Shown: positions 15,512 to 23,964 of the stretch, in pieces
Layout: every line of letters starts with the position of its first letter
Position numbering within the stretch: the first letter of the stretch is position 1
Source of the DNA: Catenulispora sp. MAP5-51
GTDB taxonomy: Bacteria > Actinomycetota > Actinomycetes > Streptomycetales > Catenulisporaceae
Assembly (NCBI RefSeq): GCF_041261205.1
Contig: NZ_JBGCCH010000042.1
Span: 1-55,359, forward strand
Direction of reading: 5' to 3'
Length of the DNA: 55,359 bases
Position numbers and translations under genes: made by a program
Notes under the pieces: generated by a model
Told to the model about the DNA's origin: nothing
Seen by the model: only the letters and a program-made list of their open reading frames with translations
Databases searched by the model: none

Positions 15512-15940
15512 TCATCCGACGATCTGGATTCCCATTGATCGCGCCGTACCGGCGATTATCTTCTGCGCCGCCTCCGGCGTCGGGGCGTCCAGATCCGGCA
15601 TTTTCACAGCGGCGATCTCCGCGAGCTGCCGCTGCGAGATCGACCCGATCTTCTGCGAATTCGGCCGCCCCGATCCCTTCGCGACCCCGGCGGCACGCAG
15701 GATCAGGCTCGCGGTGGCCGGCGTCTTGACCTGCACCTGGAACGTCTTGTCCTCGAACACGGTCACATCGGCGGCCACCCGCAGCCCCCGATGCGCAGCC
15801 GTGGCCGCATTGAAATCCTTCGACAACGCGACGATGTTGATGCCGTACACGCCGACCGTCTGACCGAGCTTCGCCATATTGACACTTCCGCCCTCGTGCT
15901 CGATCCGGACGACGGCGAGGGTTTTGGGTTTCGACGCCAT
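15512..15940 (-). CDS. rplK: Divergent ribosomal protein L11 paralogue
   Basis: A 142-aa protein, the normal L11 length. The C-terminal rRNA-binding domain is well kept: AGVAKGSGRPNSQKIGSISQRQLAEIAAVKMPDLDA, then EAAQKIIAGTARSMGIQIVG. In the N-terminal domain, the segment normally reading [21 protein letters not shown] is replaced by NMAKLGQTVGVYGINIVALSK, so the tandem prolines that contact 23S rRNA and thiopeptide antibiotics are gone. It stands alone, without L1 or the nusG/secE context of the housekeeping rplK. ATG 15940 follows AAAGGA. A clear promoter (15974-16002) precedes it. It may replace L11 under stress or confer resistance; that is inference. Confidence 0.85.
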   Translation of the reverse strand: MASKPKTLAVVRIEHEGGSVNMAKLGQTVGVYGINIVALSKDFNAATAAHRGLRVAADVTVFEDKTFQVQVKTPATASLILRAAGVAKGSGRPNSQKIGSISQRQLAEIAAVKMPDLDAPTPEAAQKIIAGTARSMGIQIVG

Positions 15941-15973
15941 GGTGGGTGTCCTTTCTTCCGTATGGATTGCGAC

Positions 15974-16002
15974 GCTACAAATTGCCGCGACGTCAATGTC
16001 AA
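15974..16002 (-). promoter_or_regulatory. Promoter of the L11 paralogue
   Basis: On the minus strand TTGACA (16002-15997) and TGTAGC (15979-15974) are separated by 17 bases. The start codon is 34 bases beyond the -10. The -35 matches the vegetative consensus exactly. Confidence 0.6.
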
Positions 16003-16093
16003 ACGGATCGGCCGTCGGCGCGCGGCCAGGCCGCAAGATCCTTTGTGCGATCGCTGTGCGCTGATTGTGAAGCGCGCTCGCGACACTGCGTCC

Positions 16094-18199
16094 ATGTCAC
16101 CCACACTCACCAAGCGCAGGCTCGGCGCGACCGCGCTCGCGATCGCCGCCGCCCTGGCCACCGGGATGCTGGCCGCCGCGCCGAGCGCCCTGGCCGCTGT
16201 GCCGAAGGCCGGGGCCGGCGGCGGTTCGGGCTGGACCGAGGATCTGTCGCGGCTGCGGGCCGGCGACGTCAATGTCGTCTGGACCGGTCGGGCCCTTCAG
16301 GTCCGCGACAGCCACCTGCATGCCGCGTCGTCGGCGCAGGACACGCGGGGCTACGGCTCCCAGACGCTGCCCGAGCACCGGCTCGCCGCCCCGGCGAATC
16401 AGGTTGCTGTCACGCTCGTCGCGACTCGTCCCGCCGGCTCGGACGTGCAGGCCGACGTGCGCGGTCTAGGGGCCGACGGGAAGTGGACCCAGTGGGTGCC
16501 CGCCGCGGCCTCCGGTCCGACGCGGCTTCCGCGTTCCGTCACCGAGGTCCAGGCGCGGCTCACGCTGCGGGACGACGCTCGCGGCGACAGCGCGAGCGTG
16601 ACCAAGCTGGCGCTGAGTGCGTCGAACGGCGTCGTGGCCACCACCGTGAAGCCCGCCGCCACGCCCTTGGCTTACCAGGTCTACGCCACCCGCGAGGGCC
16701 TCGTCGGCGGCACGACCGCCAACGGCCACGTCATTCAGCCGAACGACCACTTCGTCGCGCTTCCGTCGGGCACCGCGTTGTCGCCGCAGGGCTCGGGCGA
16801 CTACTCGGTGCAGGTCTGCGGTCCGTCGGCGTGTGTGACGGCGCCGGTGTGGGACGTCGGGCCGTGGAACGAGCGCGACGACTACTGGGACGCGAACCGC
16901 GCCGAGTTCACCGACCTGCCGCAGGGGGAGCCGGAGGCGCAAGCCGCCTATCAGAACGGCTACAACGGCGGCCTGGACGACCTCGGCACCTCCATCGCCA
17001 ACCCCGCGGGCATCGACCTGGCCGACGGGACGTTCTCCGACGTCGGCCTGTCCGACAACGGCTGGGTGACCGTCACCTACCTGTGGACCTCCGGCGGGAC
17101 CCCGCCGCCGGCCGCCACCGACGACTTCGGCGACGGCCGGCAGAACCCCGCGGTCGGCAGGCAGGGCGACGGCTCGATGATCGCCTTCGCGGTGTCGCCG
17201 GACCAGCAGGGCATCTACGACCGCGTCCAGTCCACGCCGAACGGCACCTGGGGCGCCTGGCAGAAGCTCGGCGGCGCGGTCGGCGGGCTGCCGGTGGTCG
17301 GGCGCGATCCCGACGGACGCCTGGAGCTGTTCGTGTTGGGGCCCAACAAGCAGAGCGTGATGCACATCTGGCAGACCGCCCCCGAAGGTGGCTGGAGCAC
17401 CTGGGACACTTCGTTCGGGGGAGCGGCCTCAGGGGTGAGCCTCGGGCAGAGCGCCGACGGCCGGCTGGAGCTGTTCGCGGTGGCGCCGGATTCGAGTTCG
17501 ATCTCGCATATCTGGCAGACCGCGCCGAATGCCGGCTGGAGTGCCTGGAACGGTGACGGGAACGGCTTCTTCGGCGGCCCTTGCGGCGGAACGCCAGTCG
17601 TCGGCCACGAGGCGGACGGCCGGATGGCGGTGTTCGTCCTCGGTCCCAACGGGAACGCGATCGCGATCCGCGAGCAGACCGCGCCGTCGGCGGGCTGGGG
17701 CGCGTGGAACGGCTCCTTCGGCGGCCCGGCCTCCGGGGTGACCGTCGGCGAGAACGCTGACGGCCGCATGGAAGTCTTCGCCGTGGCGCCGGACAAGAGC
17801 TCGATCTCGCACATCTGGCAGACCGCCGTGAACGGCGGCTGGAGCGCGTGGAACGGCGACGGCGACGGCCAGTTCGGCGGTCCCGTCGGCGGGACCCCGG
17901 TGGTCGGTCACGAGGCGGACGGCCGTATGGCGGTGTTCGTCCTGGGCCCCGACGGGAACTCCATCGCGATCCGCGAGCAGAGCGCGCCGTCGGCCGGCTG
18001 GGGCGCCTGGAACGGCTCCTTCGGCGGCGCCGCGGCGACGGTGAACGTCAGCCACAACGCCGACGGCCGCATGGAGGTGTTCGCCCTGGCCCCCGGCGGC
18101 TCGAGCATCTCGCACATCTGGCAGACCGCGCCGAACGGCGGCTGGAGCGCCTGGAACGGCGACGGAACGTTCGGCGGCGCCGCGTGGGTCGGCCCGTGA
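16094..18199 (+). CDS. Secreted protein with a seven-repeat PLL-type beta-propeller
   Basis: A 701-aa exported protein. The signal peptide is residues 1-34 (KRRLGATALAIAAALATGMLAAAPSALA). Residues about 40-330 form an N-terminal region with a Cys pair (VQVCGPSACVTAPVWDVGPW) and PAGIDLADGTF. From about 345 to the end there are seven repeats of about 50 residues with the pattern ADGRxEVFAxxPDxxxIxHIWQTAPxxGWSxW, the signature of PLL/tectonin-like lectin propellers. Repeats 4 and 6, and 3, 5 and 7, are nearly identical, showing recent duplication of two-blade units. ATG 16094 was chosen for the signal peptide; GTG 16067 is possible. The next gene begins 23 bases downstream. Confidence 0.85.
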   Translation: MSPTLTKRRLGATALAIAAALATGMLAAAPSALAAVPKAGAGGGSGWTEDLSRLRAGDVNVVWTGRALQVRDSHLHAASSAQDTRGYGSQTLPEHRLAAPANQVAVTLVATRPAGSDVQADVRGLGADGKWTQWVPAAASGPTRLPRSVTEVQARLTLRDDARGDSASVTKLALSASNGVVATTVKPAATPLAYQVYATREGLVGGTTANGHVIQPNDHFVALPSGTALSPQGSGDYSVQVCGPSACVTAPVWDVGPWNERDDYWDANRAEFTDLPQGEPEAQAAYQNGYNGGLDDLGTSIANPAGIDLADGTFSDVGLSDNGWVTVTYLWTSGGTPPPAATDDFGDGRQNPAVGRQGDGSMIAFAVSPDQQGIYDRVQSTPNGTWGAWQKLGGAVGGLPVVGRDPDGRLELFVLGPNKQSVMHIWQTAPEGGWSTWDTSFGGAASGVSLGQSADGRLELFAVAPDSSSISHIWQTAPNAGWSAWNGDGNGFFGGPCGGTPVVGHEADGRMAVFVLGPNGNAIAIREQTAPSAGWGAWNGSFGGPASGVTVGENADGRMEVFAVAPDKSSISHIWQTAVNGGWSAWNGDGDGQFGGPVGGTPVVGHEADGRMAVFVLGPDGNSIAIREQSAPSAGWGAWNGSFGGAAATVNVSHNADGRMEVFALAPGGSSISHIWQTAPNGGWSAWNGDGTFGGAAWVGP

Positions 18200-18222
18200 C
18201 CACTTCGGAAGGGAGTACCGCG

Positions 18223-19764
18223 ATGTTGAGAAAACCGATAAGCGTTATCAGAATCCTGCTGGTGGTCGCAGGCTTGCTGCTGACCATGACCGGCGTCGGG
18301 TTGTCCACCGCGCCCCGCGCCGCCGCCGACTCCGCGATCGGCGGCCCGATCAGCCGCAGCGAGATCATGGCACGGGCCCAGTACTGGGTCGACAACCAGC
18401 CGGGGCCCTACGACCAGGGCGGCTGGTCGCCCGGCCCCGGGGGCGACCACAACTACCGCCGGGACTGCTCCGGCTACGTGGACATGGCCTGGCACCTGAA
18501 CGCCGACCCCAACACCGCAGGGCTCTGGGACAGCTTCACAGTCCCGATCGACCGCAGCGACCTGCTGCCCGGGGACATCCTCATCAACTACACCGAGCAC
18601 ACGTTCATCTTCGACCACTGGACCGACGCCGACGGCGACTTCGTCTACTACACGTTCGGCTCGACACCGGTCCAGCACCTGTCCGGCAACATCAATGCCG
18701 CCTACATCGACGGCATCGCCAACAGCGACCTGAGCGCGCGCCGTTATAACAACGTCGTCGAAGACAGTTCCCTGCAACCGCATCCCTATGCGTCCGGCCG
18801 TATCGTGTCGGCCCGCGACGCCGACGGCCGCCTGGAGACCTTCGCGGCCGGGCCGGACGGCATCTGGCACTCCTGGCAGAACTCGCCGAACGGCACGTGG
18901 TCGGACTGGGTCAACGAGGGCGGCCTGCCCAACGCGCAGCTGGCCATCGCCCCGAACCAGGACGGCCGCCTGGAGCTGTTCGCGGAGAACGGCACCGAGC
19001 TGGACCACATCTGGCAGACCGCCCCGAACGCCGCCTGGTCCAGCTGGGCCAAACTGGGCGGCGGCGGATACCGGATCGCGGCCGGCGCCAACGCCGACGG
19101 CCGCATCGAGGTCTTCGCCTCCAGCGACGCAGGGGTCTTCCACTGCTGGCAGACCGCGCCGAACAGCCCCTTCTCCGACTGGGCCGGCGTCGGCGGCCCG
19201 GCGGACTCCCGGCTGCAGATGGAGCGTTCCTCCGACGGCCGCCTGGAGGTGTTCGCCCTGTCGGACTCCGCCTTCGGCCACCTGTATCAGACCACTGTGA
19301 ACGGCGGCTGGTCGGCCTGGGAGGACTTCGGCGGCGGCGGTGACGGCCTGACGGTCAACCACGACGCCGACGGCCGCCTGGAGGTGTTCGCCTCCAACGC
19401 CGGCGGCGTGTTCCACCGCTGGGAGACCAGCTACACCACCTGGTCGGACTGGACCGGCACCAACGGCGGCGCCGCCAACTCGGAGCTGTCCTCATCGATC
19501 TCGACCGACGGCCGCGTCGAGGTCTTCGCCATCAACGCCACCACCGCCACCCACATCTGGCAGACGGACGTCGACGGCGCCTGGTCGCCCTGGGAGACCT
19601 TCGGCACCGGCGGCACCGAGGTCGAGGCCGCGAACAACCAGGACGGCCACGAGGAGGTGTTCGCCTCCAGCACCGCCGGCATCTACCACAAGTGGCAGAC
19701 CGGCTTCAGCACCTGGTCCGGCTGGGAATGGCTGAACTCGACAGCGGGACCGTCACTGGCGTGA
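18223..19764 (+). CDS. Secreted NlpC/CHAP-like cysteine hydrolase with PLL-type beta-propeller
   Basis: A 513-aa exported protein. A signal peptide occupies residues 1-36 (IRILLVVAGLLLTMTGVGLS, APRAAA). Residues about 40-170 resemble NlpC/P60 or amidase_6 hydrolases: Cys in YRRDCSGYVDMAWHL, the DLLPGDILI turn, and His in TEHTFIFDHW. Seven repeats follow (DGRLETFAAGPDGIWHSWQN through DGHEEVFASSTAGIYHKWQT), predicted to close a seven-bladed lectin propeller. GAAGGGAG precedes ATG 18223. The repeats are related to those of the upstream gene but less uniform. Together they suggest a cell-wall-targeting pair, one with a peptidase-like head and one with another head. Confidence 0.85.
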   Translation: MLRKPISVIRILLVVAGLLLTMTGVGLSTAPRAAADSAIGGPISRSEIMARAQYWVDNQPGPYDQGGWSPGPGGDHNYRRDCSGYVDMAWHLNADPNTAGLWDSFTVPIDRSDLLPGDILINYTEHTFIFDHWTDADGDFVYYTFGSTPVQHLSGNINAAYIDGIANSDLSARRYNNVVEDSSLQPHPYASGRIVSARDADGRLETFAAGPDGIWHSWQNSPNGTWSDWVNEGGLPNAQLAIAPNQDGRLELFAENGTELDHIWQTAPNAAWSSWAKLGGGGYRIAAGANADGRIEVFASSDAGVFHCWQTAPNSPFSDWAGVGGPADSRLQMERSSDGRLEVFALSDSAFGHLYQTTVNGGWSAWEDFGGGGDGLTVNHDADGRLEVFASNAGGVFHRWETSYTTWSDWTGTNGGAANSELSSSISTDGRVEVFAINATTATHIWQTDVDGAWSPWETFGTGGTEVEAANNQDGHEEVFASSTAGIYHKWQTGFSTWSGWEWLNSTAGPSLA

Positions 19765-19802
19765 GCCCCGGCCCGGGCTGAAGGCCGCTCGGTTTGTTGA
19801 CG

Positions 19803-19840
19803 GCGGCGTCGCGATCCTCCTGGCGGGATCGCGGCGCCGC
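19803..19840. terminator. Hairpin terminator after the propeller operon
   Basis: GCGGCGTCGCGATCC (19803-19817) pairs with GGATCGCGGCGCCGC (19826-19840) in 14 of 15 positions over an 8-base loop. There is no U tract, as is common in actinomycetes. It lies 39 bases after the stop at 19764. Confidence 0.7.
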
Positions 19841-19859
19841 TTTCGTGCAGGATGGCCGC

Positions 19860-20444
19860 ATGAGTGCGCTCGGGTGGGATGGACTGGTCGGATTCCTGGA
19901 GACCGCGGTCTTCGGGGGTCTGCTGTTCGAGGGCTCGTTTCTCGACGACGCTGCCGGGTTCCGGCGGTTCTGCCCGATGTCGACGCCGGTCTACCTTGAA
20001 TCCGGCAACGGACTGCTCAAGCTCTCGACGGGCGTCAACGGCGGCACCATCGACTTCGCCGTCGTCCCGGCTCCTGTCTGGGAGGCATATGGCGAGGACT
20101 GGGGGGACATGGACAAAGTCGGTGTCCTCGATGTCGGCTACACCTACTTCGGCGAGCAGCTGGAAGCGCAATGCTTGCAGGTGCGCTGTGCGATCGACAA
20201 CGAGTCCGGCCCGCAGCGCGGCGTCATCCGCCTCGCGGAGATGACCTTCAGCGGCGGCCAGAGGGTGCTTTTCGACCCCGGTTGGCCCGCGGGCATCCGA
20301 GTCGAGGCCAACAAACGCCTCGAAGACGGGCTGTTGTTCGACGGACGCCTTCCGGTGGATCTCACCTTCCGCACATGGACCAGGCTCCGGTCCGAGTCCG
20401 CCGACCACCCTTGTCGGCCGAGGGCTGTACCTTCATCGCCATGA
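19860..20444 (+). CDS. Hypothetical protein coupled to the WGR-domain gene
   Basis: A 194-aa soluble protein starting at ATG 19860. No family is recognised. It has an N-terminal helix (LVGFLETAVFGGLLFEGSFLDD), a strand-rich middle (VYLESGNGLLKLSTGVNGGTIDFAVVPAP), acidic patches and a Cys pair (AQCLQVRCAI). Its last codons are basic and its TGA overlaps the ATG of the WGR gene, so the two are probably made together. A start upstream at 19794 would fall inside the terminator hairpin and is unlikely. Confidence 0.65.
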   Translation: MSALGWDGLVGFLETAVFGGLLFEGSFLDDAAGFRRFCPMSTPVYLESGNGLLKLSTGVNGGTIDFAVVPAPVWEAYGEDWGDMDKVGVLDVGYTYFGEQLEAQCLQVRCAIDNESGPQRGVIRLAEMTFSGGQRVLFDPGWPAGIRVEANKRLEDGLLFDGRLPVDLTFRTWTRLRSESADHPCRPRAVPSSP

Positions 20445-21868
20445 CTCAGGGGACGACCTATCTGGAGCTGTCCGAGGACAGCGGCAGCGCTCATAAGTTC
20501 TACGAGGTGACGGTCACCGGCACCACCGTCGACATCCGCTACGGCCGGATAGGCACCGACGGTTCGCGGCAGACCTCGACGTTCCCGACGGTCGAGAAGG
20601 CCGAGGCGGCCGCGGCCAAGAAGATCGGCGAGAAGGTGCGCAAGGGGTACGCGCCCTCGGTGATGGGCATTCGCGCGGCACGGAGTATCACTCGGCGTGC
20701 GGTCTCGTCGGCTCCGTCGACGGCGCGGGCGACGGCTCCGGTGTTGTGGCGGTTCCGGACCGCCTCCAGTGCGTTCGGGATCCACATCGATGGCGACCGT
20801 TGTTGGGTGGGCAACCAGTCCGGCGATGTCTACAGCCTCGGGCACGACGGGCAGGTGTTGTCCCGGTTCCAGTTGCCGGAGGGGGTCAAGTGCCTGGTGG
20901 CCGACGACTTCTGGATCTACGCGGGCTGCGACGACGGCTCCGTCTACGACCTGTCCGGCAAGATCCCGCACGCCGCCTACCGCATCGACCAGGACGTCGA
21001 CATCTACTGGCTGGACATCCACGAGGGTGTGCTGGCGGTCTCCGATGCCGGCGGGCGCCTGGTCGTCATCGACCACGAGGAGGAGCACCAGTGGTCGCGC
21101 AACAGCTCGGGCACCGGCGCTTGGATGGTGCGCAGCGACGCTGAGGCGGTCTACCACGGGCACAGCGCCGGTGTCACCGCCTACGCCGCTGACGGCGGCC
21201 GGGAGCTGTGGAACACCAAGACACCGGGCAATGTGCTGTTCGGATGGCAGGAATCAGACCACGTCTATGCCGGTACCGGGCGTCATGTCGTGCACAAGAT
21301 CGCCAAGGCGGACGGCCGGCCGGTCGCCGAGTATCGCTGCGACACCGCCGTCTACTCCTGCGCGACCGCTCCGGACGGCCGCTACGTCTTCGCCGGGGAC
21401 AGCGCGTCCTCCGTGTACTGTTTCGCCGCCGACGGCAAGCGCCTGTGGAAGCTCGGCACCGGTTGCGGCTCGGCGCTGTCGATGCAGTACCGCGACGGCC
21501 GGCTCTACGTCGTCACCACCGACGGCTCGCTCGCCTGCATCGACGCCACCGAGTCGGCGATCACGGCCGCGCAGGGCGGCGTCGTGCCGACGGTCCTGGA
21601 CGTGAAGGCGAGCGCGGCGATGCCGGTCGCGACGCCCACGACCGTGGTCGCCACGACCAGTTCCGTCGGCTCCGGCACGATCGTGGAGTGCATCGACGAC
21701 CACGGCCGCGTCCGGGTGCGGGTCGTCGGCGGCGGCTTCCAGACCGGCTGGAACGTGCAGTTCCCCCGCGACATGCGGGTGGTGGGCGCGCGCTACGTGG
21801 TCGAGGAGATCCACGAGGCCAGCCGCGGGTTCTACCGCGTGCGCGGCGAGATCAAGCGGCTGGTTTGA
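20441..21868 (+). CDS. WGR-domain protein with a PQQ/WD-like beta-propeller
   Basis: A 475-aa cytoplasmic protein. Residues 1-75 are a WGR domain (KFYEVTVTGTTVDIRYGRIGTDG, then STFPTVEKAEAAAAKKIGEKVRKGY), a nucleic-acid-binding module also found in PARPs and MolR-like proteins. Residues about 100-400 are repeated strand motifs with GDVYSLGHDGQVLSRF, GSVYDLSGKI, RYVFAGDSASSVYCFAADGKRLW and GSLACIDA, fitting a PQQ-like propeller. A final basic, strand-rich region ends RVRGEIKRLV. ATG 20441 overlaps the preceding stop. Function unknown. Confidence 0.8.
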   Translation: MTQGTTYLELSEDSGSAHKFYEVTVTGTTVDIRYGRIGTDGSRQTSTFPTVEKAEAAAAKKIGEKVRKGYAPSVMGIRAARSITRRAVSSAPSTARATAPVLWRFRTASSAFGIHIDGDRCWVGNQSGDVYSLGHDGQVLSRFQLPEGVKCLVADDFWIYAGCDDGSVYDLSGKIPHAAYRIDQDVDIYWLDIHEGVLAVSDAGGRLVVIDHEEEHQWSRNSSGTGAWMVRSDAEAVYHGHSAGVTAYAADGGRELWNTKTPGNVLFGWQESDHVYAGTGRHVVHKIAKADGRPVAEYRCDTAVYSCATAPDGRYVFAGDSASSVYCFAADGKRLWKLGTGCGSALSMQYRDGRLYVVTTDGSLACIDATESAITAAQGGVVPTVLDVKASAAMPVATPTTVVATTSSVGSGTIVECIDDHGRVRVRVVGGGFQTGWNVQFPRDMRVVGARYVVEEIHEASRGFYRVRGEIKRLV

Positions 21869-21880
21869 CCGGGGTGGTCT

Positions 21881-21916
21881 GCTCTGCGGGGCTCGGGGCT
21901 CCAAGCCCCGCAGAGC
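21881..21916. terminator. Bidirectional hairpin terminator
   Basis: GCTCTGCGGGGCT (21881-21893) pairs perfectly with AGCCCCGCAGAGC (21904-21916) around a 10-base loop. It lies between the convergent WGR gene and the GH99-like gene and can serve both. Confidence 0.75.
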
Positions 21917-21955
21917 TCGGGGGCGCGCGGTGGCGCTCGGGGCGCTCAGTGGCGC

Positions 21956-23590
21956 TCAGTGCCCGCCGGTCCCGGTACTCCACAACGTGGCGCCGCTTGC
22001 ACTGAAGATGACGGTGTTGCCGTCGTTCTGCACGCTCAGGTACGCGCCGCTGTTCCCGGCCGTGTTGCTGGCCCACAGCGGCTTGCCGCTGCCGTCGTAG
22101 ACCACGAAGTTGCCGTCGCCCTGCATGATGGCGTTGGCACTGGCCTGCCCCACGGTGTTCGAGGCCCACAGCGGCGTGCTGCCCTGGTAGAGCACGAGGT
22201 TGCCGTCGCCCTGCAGGACCAGCTTGAACCGGCCGTCACATGAGAGGGTCGACTGGTTCACGGTGATCTGCTGGTTCGCGGCCATCTGGCCGCAGCCGGT
22301 CCCACCGCCGCCCCCGCCACCGCCGTTGAGCACCGGCGCGGTGGGACGCGTGGCGGTGAGCGCGATCTGGCCCTTGAGCATCCGGCCGCCGTCGTTGGTC
22401 AGCCGCAGGTAGTAGTCCGCGCTGCACGCCGTGCCGTCCTCGTCCAGGGACAGCAGCCCGGAGTTGGTCGGGACGGAGGCCTGCGTCGGGGCGGTGTTGA
22501 GGATCTGGTTGCCCTCGCCGTACTCGTCGAACATGGAGATGTAGATCCCCTGGGCGCCGACGCGCACCATGTTGTAGAACTGCGCCCACATGAAGTCGCC
22601 GTGCGCGCGCTGGCGGGCCGACAGGTCGCCGGGCAGGACGCAGGGCTGGTAGTCGATGCCGTGGGAGTTGCAGTAGGACTGGTCGCCGACGTTGACGTTC
22701 GTATAGAAGTTGTTCGAGTCCGCCGCCGAGCCGATGCGTCCGACCATCCACGGCGAGATCATGTTGAACGCGGAGTAGACGTTGAGGTAGCCGGACCGCG
22801 AGTCGTTGACGCCGGTGCGCCAGTAGGTCGGGACGCCGCCCATCACGTAGCAGCCCTGGCTCTGGAACCACTGCACGACCGACAGGCAGTCGGCGGCCGA
22901 CCAGGGGTGGTTCGCGTCGTTGAAGCCGAAGCCCCAGATGCCGACGACCGGCTTGCCGTTCTGGTGCGCGTACGCCGGCGAGGACGCGTACTGCGACATC
23001 ACGTTCGTCCAGTCGGCGGGCATCTCGGTCTTCATGTTCGTCCAGCCGGAGGCGTCGTACATGATGTAGAACTTCCGGCCGTACTGCTGCGCGGCGGTGT
23101 TCACCTTCGCGGTGACGGCGTTGCGGGTCGGGCCTTCGCTGCCGTTCGGGTCGAAGCGCTGGAGCGCGGCGGTGTCGCAGCCGTTCTGCTGCATCAGCGA
23201 GAACTGGGCGTTGACGGTGGACTGGTCGTAGGACGAGAACAGCGTCGGCGCGGAACCGTTGCCCAGATTGGCGTATCCGGTCTTGTATCCCGCGCTGTAG
23301 ATGCTCATGTCGGGCCAGGCCTTGATGTTCTCGTTGCTCGGCGACGGAGCCTGCGACTCGTTCTGGCTCCAGTGCCACCACGCGTCGATCGGCGCCCCGT
23401 CCCCGATACAGGCGAACCAGCCCTGGTAGCCGACGGTGATCTTGCCGACCACGTCCCCGGCCGCCGAGGCGGCCGGGGACGCCTGGGCCGGGGACGTGGC
23501 GAACGCCGAGGACAGCTCGGAGCCGCCGGCGGCGGCCAGCGCCGTGCCGGCCAGGGCTGAGGACAGCAGGGTGCGTCGGGAGAGCGTCAT
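21956..23590 (-). CDS. Secreted GH99-like glycosidase with bulb-type lectin domain
   Basis: A 544-aa exported enzyme. The Tat signal is MTLSRRTLLSSALAGTALAA. Residues about 45-395 match the GH71/GH99-like fold (VGYQGWFACIGDGAPIDAWWHW, FYIMYDASGW, VGIWGFGFND). The putative catalytic acidic motif is FDEYGEGNQIL near residue 355, like the EWHEG of endo-mannosidases. A poly-Gly linker (about 427-435) leads to a B-lectin domain with three QxDGNxVxY sites (QGDGNLVLY, QGDGNFVVY, QNDGNTVIF), which bind mannose. ATG 23590 was chosen for the twin-Arg signal; the frame at 23671 adds no sensible sequence. Likely mannan-targeting. Confidence 0.88.
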   Translation of the reverse strand: MTLSRRTLLSSALAGTALAAAGGSELSSAFATSPAQASPAASAAGDVVGKITVGYQGWFACIGDGAPIDAWWHWSQNESQAPSPSNENIKAWPDMSIYSAGYKTGYANLGNGSAPTLFSSYDQSTVNAQFSLMQQNGCDTAALQRFDPNGSEGPTRNAVTAKVNTAAQQYGRKFYIMYDASGWTNMKTEMPADWTNVMSQYASSPAYAHQNGKPVVGIWGFGFNDANHPWSAADCLSVVQWFQSQGCYVMGGVPTYWRTGVNDSRSGYLNVYSAFNMISPWMVGRIGSAADSNNFYTNVNVGDQSYCNSHGIDYQPCVLPGDLSARQRAHGDFMWAQFYNMVRVGAQGIYISMFDEYGEGNQILNTAPTQASVPTNSGLLSLDEDGTACSADYYLRLTNDGGRMLKGQIALTATRPTAPVLNGGGGGGGGTGCGQMAANQQITVNQSTLSCDGRFKLVLQGDGNLVLYQGSTPLWASNTVGQASANAIMQGDGNFVVYDGSGKPLWASNTAGNSGAYLSVQNDGNTVIFSASGATLWSTGTGGH

Positions 23591-23784
23591 CTTGGCCTCA
23601 CTCGAATCAGGGGGTTGAGTGTGGGGTACCCGGAGGCCAAAATACAGCGGGATTGTGCGGGAATCGGTCAAGGATTCATAAAGACAGGGCCCGGATATGC
23701 TATTCCCGGTACAGGGCTCCGGCTAATTAAGTTCCGGAAGTCGTGTTCTGTCAACAAAGACGTTTGACGGGCTTCGAAATCCGT

Positions 23785-23963
23785 TCAGCGCCCGACGTAC
23801 TCGAAGACCCCGCCCTGCGGATGCCGAAGGATCGCGCGGCGGCCGTTCGGCGTGCGAAACGGGAAGCGGTGCTTCCGGTCATCGTCTCGTAGAATGGAAC
23901 AGCCGCTTCCAGGTCTTCCACGTGGAGCCGGACCACTGCCGCGCCGATCGTCATAACCGCCAT
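23785..23963 (-). pseudogene. VOC/glyoxalase-family protein, internally deleted and frameshifted
   Basis: The start reads MTIGAAVVRLHVEDLEAAVPFYE, the first beta-alpha unit of a VOC protein. The end, in another frame, reads HRFPFRTPNGRRAILRHPQGGVFEYVGR before TGA 23787-23785, the last strands of the same family. Together they cover about 55 residues instead of 115-130, so the middle is lost. It lies immediately downstream of the flavin monooxygenase and was probably its co-transcribed partner. Confidence 0.7.
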
Positions 23964-23964
23964 C

